Below are positions 62,477 through 64,000 of a stretch of 64,000 bases of DNA, in pieces. The stretch is from Devosiaceae bacterium (GTDB lineage Bacteria; Pseudomonadota; Alphaproteobacteria; Rhizobiales; Devosiaceae). The notes under the pieces are model-generated. The model worked only from the letters and a program-made list of their open reading frames with translations. It was not told the DNA's origin and did no database searches. Where the stretch lies: the NCBI GenBank assembly GCA_021648375.1, contig JAKISW010000013.1, positions 1 to 64,000 of the forward strand, in the 5' to 3' direction. Both the position numbers and the translations under genes were made by a program. Within the stretch, counting starts at the first letter, position 1, and every line of letters starts with the position of its first letter.

Positions 62477-63364
62477 CTAGGCCTTGGCCGCGAAGGCATG
62501 CGTATTGTTTGTTAGATCGAAAACCATCATGTCATCTGCAATCAAACAAGTTCCATCAAAAATTTCTGTAATTTCTGCCATTGTTTGTACGCGAGTTTCG
62601 GGATCATTTAAGTGTTCAATATGCGTAAGCAGTAACGTTCCTGCTCCCGCACTGGCCGCCGACCTCGCAGTTTCTAGATGTCCAATGCTTGACTCTTCGA
62701 TTGCAGGCGTGACTATACCTCCAGTTTTTCGACTACACATATGCACGAACAGGTCGCAACCCTTTGCGAGTTCCGTAATTTCCTCGCTAGGCCCGGTATC
62801 ACCGGTATAAACAATACTTTTTCTGTCACCATCAATTCGGTACCCTAAACATTCAAGATAACCGGGGCAATGAATGGCTTTAGCGCACTTCACCTGCCAA
62901 TTCTTCGTTGAAACAATATCACCGGAATTGAGTTCATGAATCTTGGGACGCGGCCAATTTCGCAGTCCCCTGCCACCTCGGGCTGAATAAAGCTCGCGGC
63001 TAATGTTACTCTCAATCCGGGCGCGTATATCTGTGGCAAAAGCGCCGTCCTCTCCGATCAATTTGTCTATGAACTGGCGCAGTGGCGGGGGGCCGTAAAT
63101 ATTCAATTCGTCATGCTCAGAACGCATTTGGTCCCATCTCGTCAGGATCAGCCGTGCAACATCGCCGACGTGATCATAGTGCAAATGCGTAAGAAAAACA
63201 TGGGTGATGGATTGGGCCTCAATACCAAGTTGAACCAACCGTTGACCTGCCCCAAAACCATGGTCAAAGAGTATTCTGTCAGAACCGATTTCGACTAGAT
63301 AGCTTGAATTCATACGCACCGAGGAGGGCTTAGGGCTTCCTGATCCAATTACTGTTAATTTCAT
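62477..63364 (-). CDS. MBL-fold metallo-hydrolase (RNase Z/arylsulfatase-like)
   Basis: 295 residues. The metal-binding HxHxDH motif is complete in VFLTHLHYDHVGD; further ligands are the Asp in IVYTGDTGPSEE and a His in LLTHIEHLND. The N-terminus KLTVIGSGSPKPS and N-x-S-Y-L-V pattern match the RNase Z-like branch, in which many members are small-molecule hydrolases. Encoded in the same direction as the dehydrogenase subunits and presumably acting on the same substrate, perhaps hydrolysing a cyclic or amide precursor. The tRNA-processing role is unlikely in this context. Confidence 0.85.
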   Translation of the reverse strand: MKLTVIGSGSPKPSSVRMNSSYLVEIGSDRILFDHGFGAGQRLVQLGIEAQSITHVFLTHLHYDHVGDVARLILTRWDQMRSEHDELNIYGPPPLRQFIDKLIGEDGAFATDIRARIESNISRELYSARGGRGLRNWPRPKIHELNSGDIVSTKNWQVKCAKAIHCPGYLECLGYRIDGDRKSIVYTGDTGPSEEITELAKGCDLFVHMCSRKTGGIVTPAIEESSIGHLETARSAASAGAGTLLLTHIEHLNDPETRVQTMAEITEIFDGTCLIADDMMVFDLTNNTHAFAAKA

Positions 63365-63432
63365 TTTTATGTTCCAACCCTAATTTGTCGCACCAATTTT
63401 CAACGGACGGCTCATTCATCTACCCCTTGGTT

Positions 63433-64000
63433 TCATTGGGTTTCATTGGGTTTCTTTAGGGCCAAATTGTTTCTTTTGATTTTCCTAAGGAGCATCAAAG
63501 AGGCCCCAACGGAAAGAGCGATTACAATTATCAACGCAATGCTGATTGGGCGGGTGAAAAAGATCGAGATACTCCAGGCTGACATAGCCATACTCTGGAT
63601 ATAAAATACTTCTGCCAGTGGTCCCAGAATAAACCCTAAACTCAATGCGGCGAGCGAATACCGAAAACGACCCAAAACATAACTCAACACACCAAAACCG
63701 AGCATTATACCAACATCAAATATCAGACTTCTTACAGAAAATGCGCCAATCGAAGAGATAATGATCACAATGGGTGCAAGAATCACCAGCGGCACATTTG
63801 TAACTCGGTGAAAGTACCGGGCACCAATCGCTCCAAATATCAGGATGAATACGGTGCACAAAAGTAAGTAGCCTATCAAGGTATTGAGAAGCACCGTCTC
63901 TGTTATGAATAGGGTGGGGCCAGGCCGTAAACCCAAAAGCATCATAGCTCCCAGGAATATGGCGGTGGTCGGATTACCGGGAATACCCAGCGCAAATGTG
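63433..64000 (-). CDS. Tripartite tricarboxylate transporter, large membrane subunit (TctA-like), C-terminal part
   Basis: The frame is open to the right edge, so the 5' part lies outside. About 188 C-terminal residues are present. Read from the edge: FALGIPGNPTTAIFLGAMML then LGLRPGPTLFI, the well-known TctA motif, followed by several membrane helices and a short charged tail. TctA is the channel of the TctABC secondary transporter for tricarboxylates and other organic acids, driven by a cation gradient with a periplasmic binding protein. It would bring in the substrate for the adjacent dehydrogenase. Confidence 0.9.
   Translation of the reverse strand, partial: TFALGIPGNPTTAIFLGAMMLLGLRPGPTLFITETVLLNTLIGYLLLCTVFILIFGAIGARYFHRVTNVPLVILAPIVIIISSIGAFSVRSLIFDVGIMLGFGVLSYVLGRFRYSLAALSLGFILGPLAEVFYIQSMAMSAWSISIFFTRPISIALIIVIALSVGASLMLLRKIKRNNLALKKPNETQ

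Overview
The window is chromosomal DNA from an alphaproteobacterium, most likely of the Rhizobiales/Hyphomicrobiales. Three things point there. The SRP RNA-dnaX-ybaB-recR block is followed by rmuC-def-fmt-truA, and dapE-dapD, argB, engB-yidC-rnpA-rpmH follow in an order I know from that group. The DnaX lacks most zinc-module cysteines. A membrane-anchored CycM-type cytochrome c sits beside pheA. Base composition is moderate and fairly AT-rich for the order, so a marine or host-associated lineage is plausible, but I cannot name a genus.

Layout. (1) 1-6.5 kb: a peptide-type ABC importer (substrate-binding protein entering from the left edge, two permeases, two ATPases) followed by a GntR/UTRA regulator. 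(2) 6.5-31 kb: mostly housekeeping genes. These are a TadD-like lipoprotein, an M17 aminopeptidase, GhrA, a double-haem cytochrome c, pheA, SRP RNA-dnaX-ybaB-recR, rmuC, def-fmt-truA, dapE-dapD, a LOG-family protein, a secreted protein of unknown function, a pyrimidine nucleotidase, argB, a class I glutamine amidotransferase, and rpmH-rnpA-yidC-engB. (3) 30.5-34.6 kb: a TVP38 membrane protein, a flavin disulfide reductase, an orphan histidine kinase and tRNA-Arg(ACG). (4) 35-49.4 kb: an accessory catabolic cluster. It has a sugar-type (CUT2) ABC importer, two hydantoinase/oxoprolinase systems (HyuA-like plus DUF917, and HyuA plus HyuB), an M24 peptidase, a LuxR-type TPR regulator, an XRE-cupin regulator, a GAF protein and a likely unannotated 47-residue protein. 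(5) 49.5-58.5 kb: an OmpR/EnvZ-type pair divergent from a DUF5676 protein, a cyclopropane-fatty-acid-synthase-like enzyme, a copper-type P1B ATPase with tandem YHS domains, an ethylbenzene-dehydrogenase-like haem-binding protein, a small polytopic membrane protein and a broken Rieske gene. (6) 58.5-64 kb: RidA, a three-subunit FAD/[2Fe-2S] amine or amino-acid dehydrogenase of the HcnABC/opine oxidase type, an MBL-fold hydrolase, and a TctA-type tripartite carboxylate transporter running off the right edge.

How the genes may work together (inference). Region 4 reads as uptake plus ring-opening of a cyclic amide such as a hydantoin or 5-oxoproline-like compound, under two regulators. Region 6 reads as uptake and oxidation of an amino acid or amine, with RidA removing imine intermediates. 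Region 5 looks like an envelope or metal response module; its divergent promoter region carries repeated TGTAAC boxes that are good candidates for sites of the adjacent OmpR-type regulator.

The observations I consider most worth checking are the TGTAACC box array, the 47-codon coupled ORF with an apparent AUA start, the in-frame A AAA AAG slippery heptamer in dnaX, the duplicated cytochrome c, the acidic insertion in peptide deformylase, the deleted Rieske gene next to a haem-protein/membrane-protein pair, and the composition of the hydantoinase/DUF917 cluster. I saw no CRISPR array, no intact transposase or integrase, no recognisable riboswitch and no replication origin.
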